DNA of 64,000 bases from Stromatinia cepivora (lineage: Eukaryota > Ascomycota > Leotiomycetes > Helotiales > Sclerotiniaceae): assembly GCA_014898415.1 (NCBI GenBank), contig RCTD01000003.1, positions 1,860,001 to 1,924,000 of the forward strand, given 5' to 3'. The position numbers were made by a program, and so were the translations under genes. This document shows positions 21,801-32,796 of the stretch, piece by piece. Under the pieces are notes generated by a model that saw only the letters and a program-made list of their open reading frames with translations, was not told the DNA's origin and ran no database searches. Within the stretch, counting starts at the first letter, position 1. Each line of letters opens with the position of its first letter.

Positions 21801-23848
21801 GAACATTTGGCGGATACACCTTTTAAAAAGACTACTCTCTCAGAGTTATCTCCAAATGCCGACCTTTCATTCTTGGATAGTCCATACGAACCCCCTACTG
21901 GAATTCAGCCAAGGTTAAGGAAAAAGAGTAGTATGGCGACCATCCTCCACAGGAAATCAATTGAGAGTTTGAAGTCTGTGAGATTTGAGGATACCGAAAC
22001 AGGTCACGACAATGCAGGTTCGAAAACTCCTAGGAAATCATCGGAATGTTCTAAGACTCCAAGAAAACTATCTGTGGGCTCCAAATTTGCCACATTCAAT
22101 GGCCGTGATAATGCACTTGGTATCTCTATGCCAGATGCACAATCTACGATTACATTATCTCATATTTCTCCTGTTTCTACGGCAAATTCTTTCATGAGCT
22201 TCCCACCACCGCCGCAGCCTAAACAAGCATTGAAGAAACAAAATAGTTTGGGACTATTTCCTCGTAAAGGAAGTGGATCCGTGAATGACTTGGTGGATCT
22301 TCCAAAACAACCAATATTGAAGAAACAAAAGAGTTTGGGTCTCTTCCCTCGCAGCGACAGTGGAAAAGATAAAGACAAAGCTACACAGCCGACTCCAACA
22401 TCCGTATTTGATGATTTGGGGGGTATATTTGATGGCTCACAACAAAGCTGTACAGCATATTGTCCTCATACTGCTTTTGCCTGCAGAGAGCCATATAGGT
22501 TTCCCGTTCCACCTAACAGAATACCAACTCAAGACTCAACACCGAACCAAGCCATGTCTCACGCTCCACCCACTAAAACCCCAATCATAAATGACTCTAT
22601 CCCAAAACTGAAGCCAATGGTACGAATCAATACAGCCAATAAATCTGCCGCCGCTTCAAACGCAAGTCCCATCTCACCAGAAAACAAAGTATACGGATTC
22701 ATTCCTCCACCCTTGAAGAAACCAGTAAGACTCGGTGGCTGGGAAACCGATCTCGATATTGCATTAGAGCAAGAACATCGTCTCAAGCTAGAGCACGCAA
22801 AAGCTCAATCTCAACCTACATTGAAACATCGAGCATCTCCCGGATTAAGTATCGATACCATCACTTCTAATTATGCTAATCAATTGCGAAAGACGACATC
22901 AAAACTTTCTAAAACAACGTCGTTTGCAGAAGATACACCGAATTTACCTCCACCAACACCTGGTTCTACGAAATTTGGCTCGTTCTTCATGAATGCGAGT
23001 GCGAATATTAGTGCGGTTTTTGTGGGAAAAAATAAGTCTCATACACTGGATCCGGGTAAATCACCCAAGATACCCGTTTCTATACTCTCCAAGAAAGAAC
23101 CTAAGGAAGCATCTGGTAAATCTTATGAAGGAACCATTAGAAAAGATAAAACCGGTAGTAAGTATCCCTTGTACCCCAATTCCCCACTTCCAAGAGATCC
23201 TACTAACACATTCCCTCCTTCAAGCCCTAGCATCCCTGATCCAAACCATCAATCCCTCCCACATCTTCACCAAACACAGGCGCCACCAACCCAACAAATC
23301 CCTCACCCACAAACACAAACCCATCCCCCGCTGCAAACGCGAAGCTCTTCTCCGTCGACACTTCCGCATCAAAGCCCACACTTTACAACGCTATAAACAA
23401 ATTTTCCTCCTAGAAGACAGCACGAGAACAATTTATGCGGAGGGAATTAGGTATTTGGATCATTATAAACCTTTTGTGCGGGAAACTCCGGAAATCTATA
23501 GGAGAAAGGAGTTTTTGAGGAGTTGGTTGTTGGAGGTTAGTAGGGTGGACAGGGAAGGGGGGAGGGTGAAGGGAATACCTTTCTTGAGGGGGGGGGTTGG
23601 TGAGGAGGGGGTTGAGGAGGGGAGGGAGGGATACTAGGAGGAGGGTTTTTGAAGGCTGGGTACGGAGTGGGAGGGGGGTGGAGAGGGTCAGGGAGAAGAT
23701 TGATTGGAGGAAGGAGGGGTGGTTTGAGGGGGTTAGGGTGAGGAGGGTGGAGATGAGAAGGGGAGAAAGCGGGAGTGGAGAGGTGGTGCAGGGAGTTAGG
23801 AAAAAGAAATATGTTATGATTAGTACGAGTAAGTATGATAGGTATTGA
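18898..23848 (+). CDS. large low-complexity fungal protein of unknown function
   Basis: Five-exon model: 18898-19114, 19215-19780, 19833-23157, 23225-23599 and 23655-23848 (1,558 residues). The first three junctions have good donors and acceptors with CTGAC/CTAAC branch points and correct phase. The N-terminal ~400 residues look folded and helical (PTLKEAYKWWQYEPKG, DFIRKWCLDKVFTRVEEQVD, the HELKTLPFYKPNVIA block). The middle ~700 residues are Ser/Pro/Lys-rich with recurring LRKTPL-type motifs, and repeated KKQNSLGLFPRKGS / KKQKSLGLFPRSDS units near residue ~1,075. The end is again ordered (LLRRHFRIKAHTLQRYKQIF, YLDHYKPFVRETPEIYRRK). The last junction has a weak, purine-rich acceptor; without it the frame stops at 23637 (1,506 residues). 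I prefer the spliced form because the added end (KKKYVMISTSKYDRY) looks coding. A signalling or scaffold role is only a guess. Confidence 0.75.
23500..23780 (+). repeat. purine/G-rich tract at the 3' end of the large gene
   Basis: The plus strand becomes almost pyrimidine-free, with many GGG/GGGG runs separated by A or T (for example an 8-9 G run at about 23,588-23,596). It overlaps the last exons of the gene at 18,898. Composition is seen directly; formation of G-quadruplexes in the coding strand and mRNA is inference. Confidence 0.55.
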
Positions 23849-24264
23849 ATGGAATGAGATGTTGAGGATATTGAAGGATGGGAGGGGAGGATGATAGTGG
23901 TTGGTACTGAAAGATTTAATTATAGGATTAGGATAGGGATATTGAGATTGGGAAATGGGAAATGGAAATGGAAATGGAAATGAAATTAAAGTTCTCAATT
24001 GTAATAGTAGAATTTATAGAATAAATACTCAAATAATCTTCTTTTAATCAGAATAACCAATCTAGAATTCTTTCATAAACTAATCGGGGGTTTTTTTTTC
24101 TAAATATATTATATTAATTACTATATATTTAATATATCTAATAATTATTCTCGAATTGAATATTTATAATTTATAAAACTTATAATAATACGATAAAATA
24201 AAATTTCATTTAAAAGTATTCTTTTCTTTTTATTCTTTTAGATATAAGATTAAAAGTAGATAAA
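23849..24264. other. transition from gene DNA to the AT-rich block
   Basis: Non-coding. Four to five GGAAAT units lie at about 23,955-23,981, and from about 24,000 composition drops abruptly to AT-rich with long T and A runs. No gene is supported. Confidence 0.5.
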
Positions 24265-24345
24265 CTTTGGAGGTTATATATTTGAAGATGATAAATCTTA
24301 TAATTGAGAAGTAATGGCTCAGAGATTATAATAGAATAAACAAAT
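24265..24345. repeat. duplicated 81-bp LTR start fragment next to the F LTR
   Basis: The segment containing TTTGAAGATGATAAATC and the following ~60 bases recurs 81 bp downstream (24,362 onward) as the opening of the left F LTR. The right LTR at 51,945 has this unit only once. It is either a local tandem duplication or the tip of a further LTR copy. Confidence 0.6.
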
Positions 24346-24786
24346 TGTTGAAGATCACGTATTTGAAGATGATAAACCTTATAATTGGGAAATAGTAACT
24401 CAGAGATTATAATGGAATAAACAAATATTAAATTATAATAGTAAAAGTTGAATAATATAATGATATTATATATAATATTAAAGTATAGATTCTTAATCTT
24501 CAATATTGAGAGTATAGCTTTTCTATATATCTTTCCTGAATCCTTTCATATATTAATGTTTCATTTTTATTTATTAATTTGAATAAAAATTTATTATTTT
24601 GATTAATATAATAAAGGTTCTTTATTTCGAATGATTCTGATATTCGATTCATTTAGGTTTCTTTATTCGAATATTTATAAATTCGATGATTTTGTATATA
24701 TTAGTGAATTTATAGAATTCGAATTCGTATTTGTATATTGAATGATTAGATTAATTTGATTGATTAAATTAATTTAGTCAATTTAA

Positions 24787-24938
24787 TTAATTTGATTAAT
24801 TTGATTAATTTGATTAATTTGATTAATTTGATTAATTTGATTAATTTGATTAATTTGATTAATTTGATTAATTTGATTAATTTGATTAATTTGATTAATT
24901 TGATTAATTTGATTAATTTGATTAATTTGATTAATTTG
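24787..24938. repeat. tandem array of the 10-mer TTAATTTGAT
   Basis: About 15 near-perfect copies of the decamer sit within the left F LTR. The partner LTR (about 52,370-52,440) has only diverged TTAATTTGRT/TCAATTTGGT units, so the array expanded after insertion. Unlike its surroundings it is almost free of point differences. Confidence 0.9.
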
Positions 24939-25132
24939 ATTGATCAAATTGATTAAATCGATTTAATTGATCAAAACAGCTTAATTGATTTTGTTTATTG
25001 TATTAATCTTATTATTCAAAATGAATATGATATATATATATAAATCGATTAGATCTATCTGATCAACTTGATTGATTTAATCAATTAGATTGAATTGATC
25101 AAATTAATGAAATTGATCAAATTAATTAATTT

Positions 25133-25324
25133 TGTGAGAATCACAGCAAAGAATCGGTTAATATTCGAATAACAATAGGTTCGGGTTTAGAATCAAAACT
25201 TTTCATTACTTTCTTTCTAATGGTATTGAAGAATTCCCCTTTATATAGGTGAAAACTCTTCAAACTAGCGTACAATTCGGCCCGCTTTCGGCTAGCCCTA
25301 GTTTCGTAGTTGAGATTCGTAACA
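25133..25324. mobile_element. solo LTR G inside the F LTR
   Basis: A 192-bp segment starting TGTGAGAATCACAG and ending GAGATTCGTAACA, flanked on both sides by AATTT (25,128-25,132 and 25,325-25,329) and absent from the partner LTR. TG...CA ends with a 5-bp target duplication mark a solo LTR. It is visibly richer in G and C than the surroundings (GGCCCGCTTTCGGCTAGCCC) and keeps a TATA-like TTTATATAGG at about 25,232-25,245, so it is a comparatively recent, weakly mutated insertion. Confidence 0.8.
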
Positions 25325-26303
25325 AATTTGATTTAATTGATTTAATTGATTTAATTAATTATATTATTCTTATTATTTTGAATGAGTATATTTTATATAT
25401 ATATGAATATATATATATATAAATCTTTATACTGTGAAGTGATTAATAAAAGTTATTTATTATTCAATAATAATAATAACTCTTTATAATAAATACCTTA
25501 TAATTACAAATATTTTTGTTTTTTAGATTATATAAAAATAGATCTATATATTTTCTATATCATTTTGAATTATTATTGATATATAATAATAATAAATCAT
25601 CTTGAATTATTAATAATTTATTGTGATTCAGTATATTTATTATCGTAAACTTAAATTGGGTGTGTATACGATTTTAGAATGATCAAAATCTTATACTAAA
25701 ATGATAAAATATAATCGTTTCTGTATATAATTCAAATTTACAAAAACTATTAATATTTATTTGAAAGATTAATTCATATTTTGAATTATTTCAATAAATC
25801 TTGATAATTTAATTCTTTCTAATGGTTTTGTAAAACCATCTATTAATTATTTATCAATTGATATTCATATTAATTTAATTAGATCTTTATTTATTGGATT
25901 TTTAATTAAATAATATTTAATATCAATATATTTATTTCTATTATAATATATAGGGTTTTTTGATATGAATATAATAGTTTTATTATCAATATATAATGGA
26001 AATATACTTTGATTAGATTGATTTAATTCTTTTAATATTTTTAGAAATATATAGTTTTTTTAATAACTAAATTAATGAAAATTAATTCAGATTCAATTGT
26101 ATTTTGAATTGTTATTATTGCCATTTAGTTTTCCAATTAATTGATCTATTTCCATATATAAATATATAATCATTAATTGATTTAGCTGATTTTTTATCTC
26201 CTATATAATCTGTATTATTATACTCTTTTATAAAATTATTATTATCTCTTTTATAAATGATTTTAAATAATTTAGATTTTTTTTAAATATCTGAATATTC
26301 TTT

Positions 26304-26613
26304 TATCACGGGATAGTATGACTACAGAGTACTTTCAGGGATCGGGGAATAAATAATACACGTGATTGATAGAGTAAATAGAATTGAATGATTTGTTCTT
26401 GATTATATAAATCGAGGATTATATATATAGAATAAATAAATAATTATCTAATTAATAAATACTTCAATTAAACTAAACCTTTATTTATTAGTATATCAAG
26501 ATCATCTTATCAATCGAAAAGATTGATAAGGTTTAGAAGATCCTTCATTCCAATTGGAAAGTATACCCTTGATCCTTCGTAGGATATAGGGGATCGCAAG
26601 GCTTTCCGTGACA
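26304..26613 (-). mobile_element. solo LTR E1 (310 bp)
   Basis: Reverse-oriented copy of the E family: begins TATCACGGGATAGTATGA and ends GGCTTTCCGTGACA, with the 5-bp duplication TCTTT on both sides (26,299-26,303; 26,614-26,618). The other copies are E2 (43,773-45,760, interrupted) and E3 (52,794-53,083). Shared blocks include AGTACTTTCAGGGATCGGGGAATA and GATCCTTCATTCCAATTGGAAAG in this orientation. Absence of long terminal inverted repeats favours a solo LTR over a MITE. Confidence 0.8.
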
Positions 26614-27905
26614 TCTTTTTATTTCAATTAAATGACCCTTGTTAGAATTAAATATAAATCTAATTAGTTTTAATATTACAAAAGCAATATTCTATTTAAT
26701 TCCTAAAACTAAATATAATAATTTTCTAACAATTTTTTAAATTTATTTAATATTATTTATATCTACTTTTTTTAGGTTTATATTTAAATTATTTTTAGGT
26801 TTTATAGAAATAACAATCGTATTGCAATTTTTCAAATTTAAATCTTTTAAGTATTTATTTATATATTCTTTTTATAATAATTCAAAAGAATCATTTTTTC
26901 TTTCAATTTGAATGTCTAAATAATCTTTTATAAAATCTAAATCTTTCAGATCTAAATAATTTTTAAGATTTTTAATAAAATCTTTTATTAAATTTTCTAT
27001 AAAATTTATAATAGTTATATCATCAACAAATATATTTAATATTAAACTAGAAGTTTTATTATAAAATGTATATTCGGCTATAATTAATTTAATAAAATTT
27101 AATTTGTTTAAAATATTCTTTAAAATATTATACTATATTCTAATTGATTAATTTAAACCATATAAAGCTTTGTTTAGTTTTAATATAATAATAATAATAT
27201 TATTATTATTTTTATTATAAATTTCAAGAGATTTTATATATAAATCTTTATCAATATTATCTTATATAAAAACTAATATTATATCTATTTTTGTATATAT
27301 CATCTTTTATTTACAATTAAAATAAAGATTGATTTCCAAACAATTTGTTTTATTATACTAATAAATATATTTAAATAATTTAATCTATATAATTGTTTGA
27401 ATTCTTTAACTACAAATTTAGTTTTAAATTCGATATTATTATCTAATAGATATTTAATTTTATATATTTATTTTGTTAATAATATTTTAATATTTTCAAT
27501 ATTTTTAATATTAATAATATCTCAAGTTTTATTATTTCCAAATGTTTTTATTTTATATTCCATAATTTTTATTCATAATTTATTTTATTATGAATTTATA
27601 ATTTTTATATATAATTTAAAAATAATTGAATGAATCTTTTTTGGTTTTTTAATAATAATCTTTTCTTGATTTTTGATATTAAAATCTAATAATAATGATT
27701 TATTATTATTAAATATTTTAAATTCTAAATCTTTATTTAATGATTTAATATAAATTATATATACTTGATTATAAATATTTAAATTAAATTCTATCTTTTT
27801 AATATATTTTGATTGTTTTAAAAGAATAAATAAATTTGGATTATAAGGAATTTCAATCTTCAATCTTTATTATTTTCATTTAATTGTTGATTTTGATTGT
27901 TAATT

Positions 27906-27906
<1 letters not shown>

Positions 27907-27980
<74 letters not shown>

Positions 27981-28000
27981 TATTATTATTATTATTATTA

Positions 28001-28061
<61 letters not shown>

Positions 28062-28078
28062 TATTATATTATTATTAA

Positions 28079-28117
<39 letters not shown>

Positions 28118-28128
28118 CATTTATATTA
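27907..28128. repeat. long ATT/TAT trinucleotide microsatellite
   Basis: About 220 bp of nearly uninterrupted ATT (AAT on the other strand) with a few single-base slips near 27,977, 28,000, 28,060 and 28,078. It lies in the interior of copia F, and in the polyprotein frame would read as polyasparagine. Confidence 0.95.
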
Positions 28129-28898
28129 TGATTTTTATAATAATAATTTTCATCTTGATTATTATCTTTTAAAACTTTAAGAATTAGATCTTTAAAAAGA
28201 TTATTTATATTAATATCTTTTTTTATTATTTTCATTATAATATTTGATATTTTCTTTAATAATATAATCTTTTGAATTTATTATTTTATTTTTATTAGGA
28301 ATATAAAATAACAAATTATTGAAGGATTTATAGTTTATTAATATATCTTTTTCTGATTTATAATGAAGTTTTTTATTTTTTTATTTTTTATTTTTTAATA
28401 TATAAGGAAGTGAATTTAAAGTTTTTATATATTTAAATTCAGAATTTTTATTATATAAAAGTTGAAATGAAGAATCTTTAATAATTTTATTATAAGTTTT
28501 ATTTTTAATATAATTTATATCTTTTATTAAATAGGACTATAAATTAAAGGGAATATTTAAATCTTTAATAAAGATTAATAATTTTTCTATTAAAAATCTA
28601 TTTAATCTTTCAATTATTCTATTTTGGGAATAGATATATAAATTTATATATTCTATTATTGTTCTTTTTGATTTAATAAATAATTCTTATTTATTTGATT
28701 TAAATTCAAGAGTATTATTTATTTTAATTATTTTGATCTTTATATTAAATTGATTTAATATTCAATAATAAAAATCTTTTAATATATCAAAAGTTTTAGG
28801 TTTAAATTTAATAGAATATATTTATATAATTTTTGTTTTTTTTTGTAAAAATTATTATATATCTTTTTTTAAATCAATTATTAAAGATTTATATATAT

Positions 28899-29053
28899 TG
28901 TTGGAAATGAGGCCATCATAGGATTAGAATTGAGGTCACGTGATCACAATGATGCACAGACCATATTTGGGAATAACCTCAATTCTATTCCTACTAGAAT
29001 AATAGATCCTTAGTTCAATTTATATAATCAATAATACTATTACTTCCTATATC
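28899..29053 (+). repeat. LTR1 of copia A
   Basis: 155 bp, TGTTGGAAATGAGGCC...TTCCTATATCA. Matches LTR2 and LTR3; shared core CATATTTGGGAATAA then CTCAATTCTA. This copy keeps more G and C (GGTCACGTGATCACAATG) than the other two. Confidence 0.85.
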
Positions 29054-30542
29054 AAAAATTAATAAATTATAAGATCTAATTGTATAGTAATAACTAGAAA
29101 ACAAAACAAATCGAGAAAGGATTAATATAATTAATAGGAATGAAATAGAATGGAAATCAGAATTTTCATATAATATTATCGAAATAAAATTGAAATACAA
29201 TAATACAGTTTATAATTCATAATATTATAGATCAAAATAAAGAGCAATCTGTATAATACTGATATAGAATTATAATAAAAACGAAGAACAAATTCATATA
29301 ACTACAAAAAAACATATTATAATATAATTTTACGAATTTTTTTATTGTTTTATTTTTATATTTCTTTATTATTCTGAATCTATTTATAATATATTTTTTA
29401 AGATTGTTTTAAAAACTTAAAGATTATCTTTAATATTCATTAAACAGCAAGAAACCTTTATAATATCAAAATCAAACAATTCTTTGAAATTTGATCAAAA
29501 CAATTATAAATAATGATTTAAACAAATGAAGATATAATTGAAAGGAAAAAAATGGTTTTATATAATTGATCAAATATTAAACGAATATATATAGATTGCA
29601 GGATTTAATATAGTATTTGTCTATGAGATCAATGATTATATATATTACAATATCGAATTGAAATCGGAATATTTAAAGAATAAAACGAATATATTATTAT
29701 ATATTTGTATAATATTTAATAATAATAATAAAGCTTTTATTGATAAATATTCAATAGTATATGTATTCTAAAGATATTTTAAATCAAAATATACTAGAGT
29801 CAGTATAATTACAATCAATATATATATAATAATAATCCAGAATTTCAAATTTCAATCCAATATCTATCCTGATATGATTATTATCGAAATCTAGAATAAA
29901 TTGAAAAAGTATAAAAGGAAATTAGGGACTACAAATAAAAGTTATCGATCAATATATCAAGATATTGCCTTGTTTTTGGTTTTAATATATAATCTTTCAA
30001 TCAATTATCAAAGAGTAATGGATATATTGAATATCCAAATCAATTTTAGTATTGATAATAAGATTAAACATTTATAAATTAAGGAATTCTGTTTTAAAAA
30101 TGAATCAAAACGAATACAAATTGTAAAAGGATTTAGATATATTTTTCGATATTAAAAATCAGATTTCGAGATCTCAAATAATATTTATGATCTATATTAA
30201 AAGAAAGATTATTATATATAAGATTGTCTATATTTAATACAAATCAATAAATTCCTTTGTAATTATCTTTATTACCAAAAAAGAAGGGGATTATCGAATT
30301 CGAAGAAGGTTTATTTCAATAAGAAAAATTAAATATATTCTATTAACAATATCTTTGGATTAGATTCCGATATTAAGGATATAATAAAAAAAGATTATAA
30401 TTTGATAAAAAAAACCATTAATAAGGTTTCCCTTAATAAATGGTATACTAATATAAATGTTTTCTTATATATATCTAATTAATCTTTATTATTTAAATCA
30501 ATAGATTCTATTATTAAATAAAGAATAAAGGTTAATAAAGGA

Positions 30543-30752
30543 ATGATATATTATTATTATTGGGGTTTAATGGATATAATATATAAAGATGGTTTTAAGA
30601 TACTATTTTCAAATATATTATATATATTAGGATTAGAAGTAAATTTGTTATTAGGAAAAAGGATCTACAAAATAAGGTTGCAAAAGGAATTCAATTTTCA
30701 TTATATATATTTCAAAAAAGATAATAAGAAAGTTATTTGTATTAAAATATAA
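30543..30752 (+). pseudogene. copia A protease end / GAG-pre-integrase fragment
   Basis: A 69-residue open stretch with the copia hallmark 'L..VLYIP.LEVNLLS' (here FSNILYILGLEVNLLLGKRI) followed by IYKIRLQKEFNFHY, the start of the pre-integrase region. It is the longest intact coding island of element A; frames on both sides are closed. Confidence 0.6.
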
Positions 30753-31178
30753 AATGGAATATATATAGTTTTATATATAATCAAAGGATATAAGGATACA
30801 ATTCTTTATTTGAATATATATCAAAATAATCAAGAAAAAGTTTTTTCTTTAGAGATAATCGATAATATCAAAGGTATCAATAATAAATTAATATTTAAGG
30901 AGAAAAAGAGATATTTATTATAACATCGAAGATTCAATTATCTAGGTTTAAACAAAATCAAGAATTTATATAAGATATCTAATATAATCAAATTAATAAA
31001 AATCTTAATTGAATTAGATATCTATAAAGTGTATATATTTACCAAGATAATCAATTGTATTTCGAAATAATTAAATCTATATAAATCAAAAAGATTCGAA
31101 TTTATATATTTCGATATTACAGGATTATTCCCAAAATCGATTTGAAGGAATTGTTATTTTATATTGATCATTGATAAT

Positions 31179-31460
31179 TGTGACGCACAAGAGCCGTAGT
31201 AGAGCTGAATAAACAGGGTCAATTATGTTCTTTAGAATCTATAATTGAAGAATTATGACTTGTAAGAAGCGACTAGATATATATATATAAATATCCATTT
31301 ATGGGCTATAAGATTATGTGTAAGCGTTATTAGGGTTACCATTTTATTATACTAAATTGTATGATTTATAATGTATACGCATAGATGATCAGTTCATAAA
31401 TTGATATAGGAGATAAAAGGTATTATATAATTAATCTCCTATGGTTCACAATTTGTAATA
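31179..31460 (-). repeat. gypsy C LTR (left)
   Basis: 282 bp, from TGTGACGCACAAGAGC to ...TTCACAATTTGTAATA. Pairs with 37,939-38,220. The differences are almost all G/A or C/T transitions, as RIP would cause. Confidence 0.85.
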
Positions 31461-31559
31461 CTACCCCTTCCTTTGGAAAAACTCGTTTTCAAATATTTCA
31501 CTTCTCTGTTTTATTGTTATTTCATCGGAAACCAGGTTTTATGAAGGTTTATAAACTTT

Positions 31560-31870
31560 AAATCAATTAGATTGATCATTTTGGTTGATTTGGTCAATTT
31601 ATTGGAAATTGACCAAATTGACTAAATTAATCGACCAAATTGACCAAAATGATGAATGAATTGACCAAATCGACCAAATCGTTCATCAATTAGTTAAATT
31701 AATATTGATTCGTATTCTCCTTGATTTGGGGAACTTTTGAAAGGAAAAAGCTTCAATAGAAAAAGGAAGGAGATTGAATTATGGTATAGTGATGATGAAT
31801 GATTAATATAGTCAATTCCGAAATTGACCAAGTTAATCGACCAAATTGACCAAATCGAACGAATTGAACG
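31560..31870. repeat. degenerate TTGACCAAAT repeats inside gypsy C
   Basis: Irregular tandem units of the form ATTGACCAAATTGAC and TCGACCAAAT, in two clusters (about 31,565-31,690 and 31,800-31,860), between the left LTR and the integrase C-terminus of C. The same word type (TTGACCAAAT/ATTTGGTCAA) occurs in the F LTR at about 52,560-52,620. Confidence 0.7.
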
Positions 31871-32583
31871 AAATCGATAGGGGTGACATCATATTTCGTT
31901 CTTACTATATTCAAGTTTCCCTTTGTATGATTTTTGAAATGATTATAGGCATAAGTTTTTGAAATATATTGCCTTCGTATTATCTTGGTGATAACAGCTC
32001 GTCTGTTATATAGAATTCGGGCCATATATGTATACAATCAAATTCTCTCGAATTTATATGAGTTTTCGATTCTTTCGCGATTGTATGTATACACACCATT
32101 ATAAAATTATAATATCTAGTTTACTATATTGAAGAACACTTTTCTTTCCTTTGATTTCATAAATGAATCATTATCCATATAATTATAATTATCTTTTCTG
32201 CTCTTATAAAGCTTTATTTAATCAATTAATCGATTAAAAGGATCAGGCAATATTGGATTGGCCAAATGAAAATCGCGTAGAAGATGTAATGATATTTTAA
32301 AATCGAAAATAGGATATCAGATAAGATCGGTATCGCTATTAAGTTACGAAACTCTATATAATAAAGTTTTTCATGCTTTCTTTATTATTAGAATCTTCTC
32401 CATTTCCTATTCCGAATTATCAATTATATTAATAAGCAGAGATGATTCGAATATCTGATTAGGAAAAGGATTATCATATACCTTATATAATCGATCTGAA
32501 AGGAAAACAGAATGAATTTTCATCATAATCAGGAATTCAAGCTTAAAAGAACTCCCAGATCGATTAATGATCTTAAATCTTCC

Positions 32584-32796
32584 TTAAATTGGGAAATCCA
32601 GTTTCTTGGATAATTTCTGGGTAGGATAACTCTTTACATTGAACCATATATAATCTCCGATATCGAAATCGATTTTATACTGGTGAGTATTTATAGATTT
32701 CGATATTTTGGCTTGGGTATGCAATAAGCCTTCTTTTACTCGTGCGAGAGCTAATCTATTGCGTTCTGCATATATACAGGCATCACGCATATTCAT
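32584..32796 (-). pseudogene. gypsy C integrase C-terminal fragment
   Basis: A 70-residue open stretch matching the gypsy integrase tail: MRDACIYAERNRLALARVK, then HQYKIDFDIGDYIWFNVKS and KLSKKLDFP, equivalent to the family pattern '..GD.VWL......RPSKKLD..'. Upstream and downstream frames are closed by stops. Confidence 0.7.

Larger units (their letters stand above)
24346..25491 (-). repeat. left LTR of copia F (in + coordinates), expanded
   Basis: Matches 51,945-52,763 from TGTTGAAGAT onward, through the (A/G)TTTCTTTATTCGAATAT segment and the AATGAATATGATATATATA segment, to the closing ATTTATTATTCAATAA region. It is longer than its partner because of a decamer array (24,787-24,938) and the inserted solo LTR G (25,133-25,324). 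The outer end is approximate. Confidence 0.65.
25492..28898 (-). pseudogene. copia F pol remnant: RNase H, reverse transcriptase and integrase part
   Basis: Read on the minus strand. From 28,898 down to about 25,700 a copia polyprotein is recognisable only as islands between stops. The RT active-site motif appears as IFVDDI at about 27,017-27,033. The 91-residue open stretch at 27,588-27,863 corresponds to the region before RT. RNase H appears at 26,090-26,230 as NTDYIGDKKSAKS followed by INWKTKWQ. Interrupted by the ATT microsatellite (27,907-28,128) and by solo LTR E1. Non-functional. Confidence 0.7.

Noticed and set aside
27884..28235. Poly-Ile/Tyr/Leu/Asn frames
   Set aside because: They are translations of the ATT microsatellite in six frames, not genes.
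31753..32037. Possible chromodomain at the end of gypsy C
   Set aside because: An open stretch lies at the right place after the integrase C-terminus, but I cannot see the aromatic-cage pattern of a chromodomain; repeats of TTGACCAAAT explain much of it.
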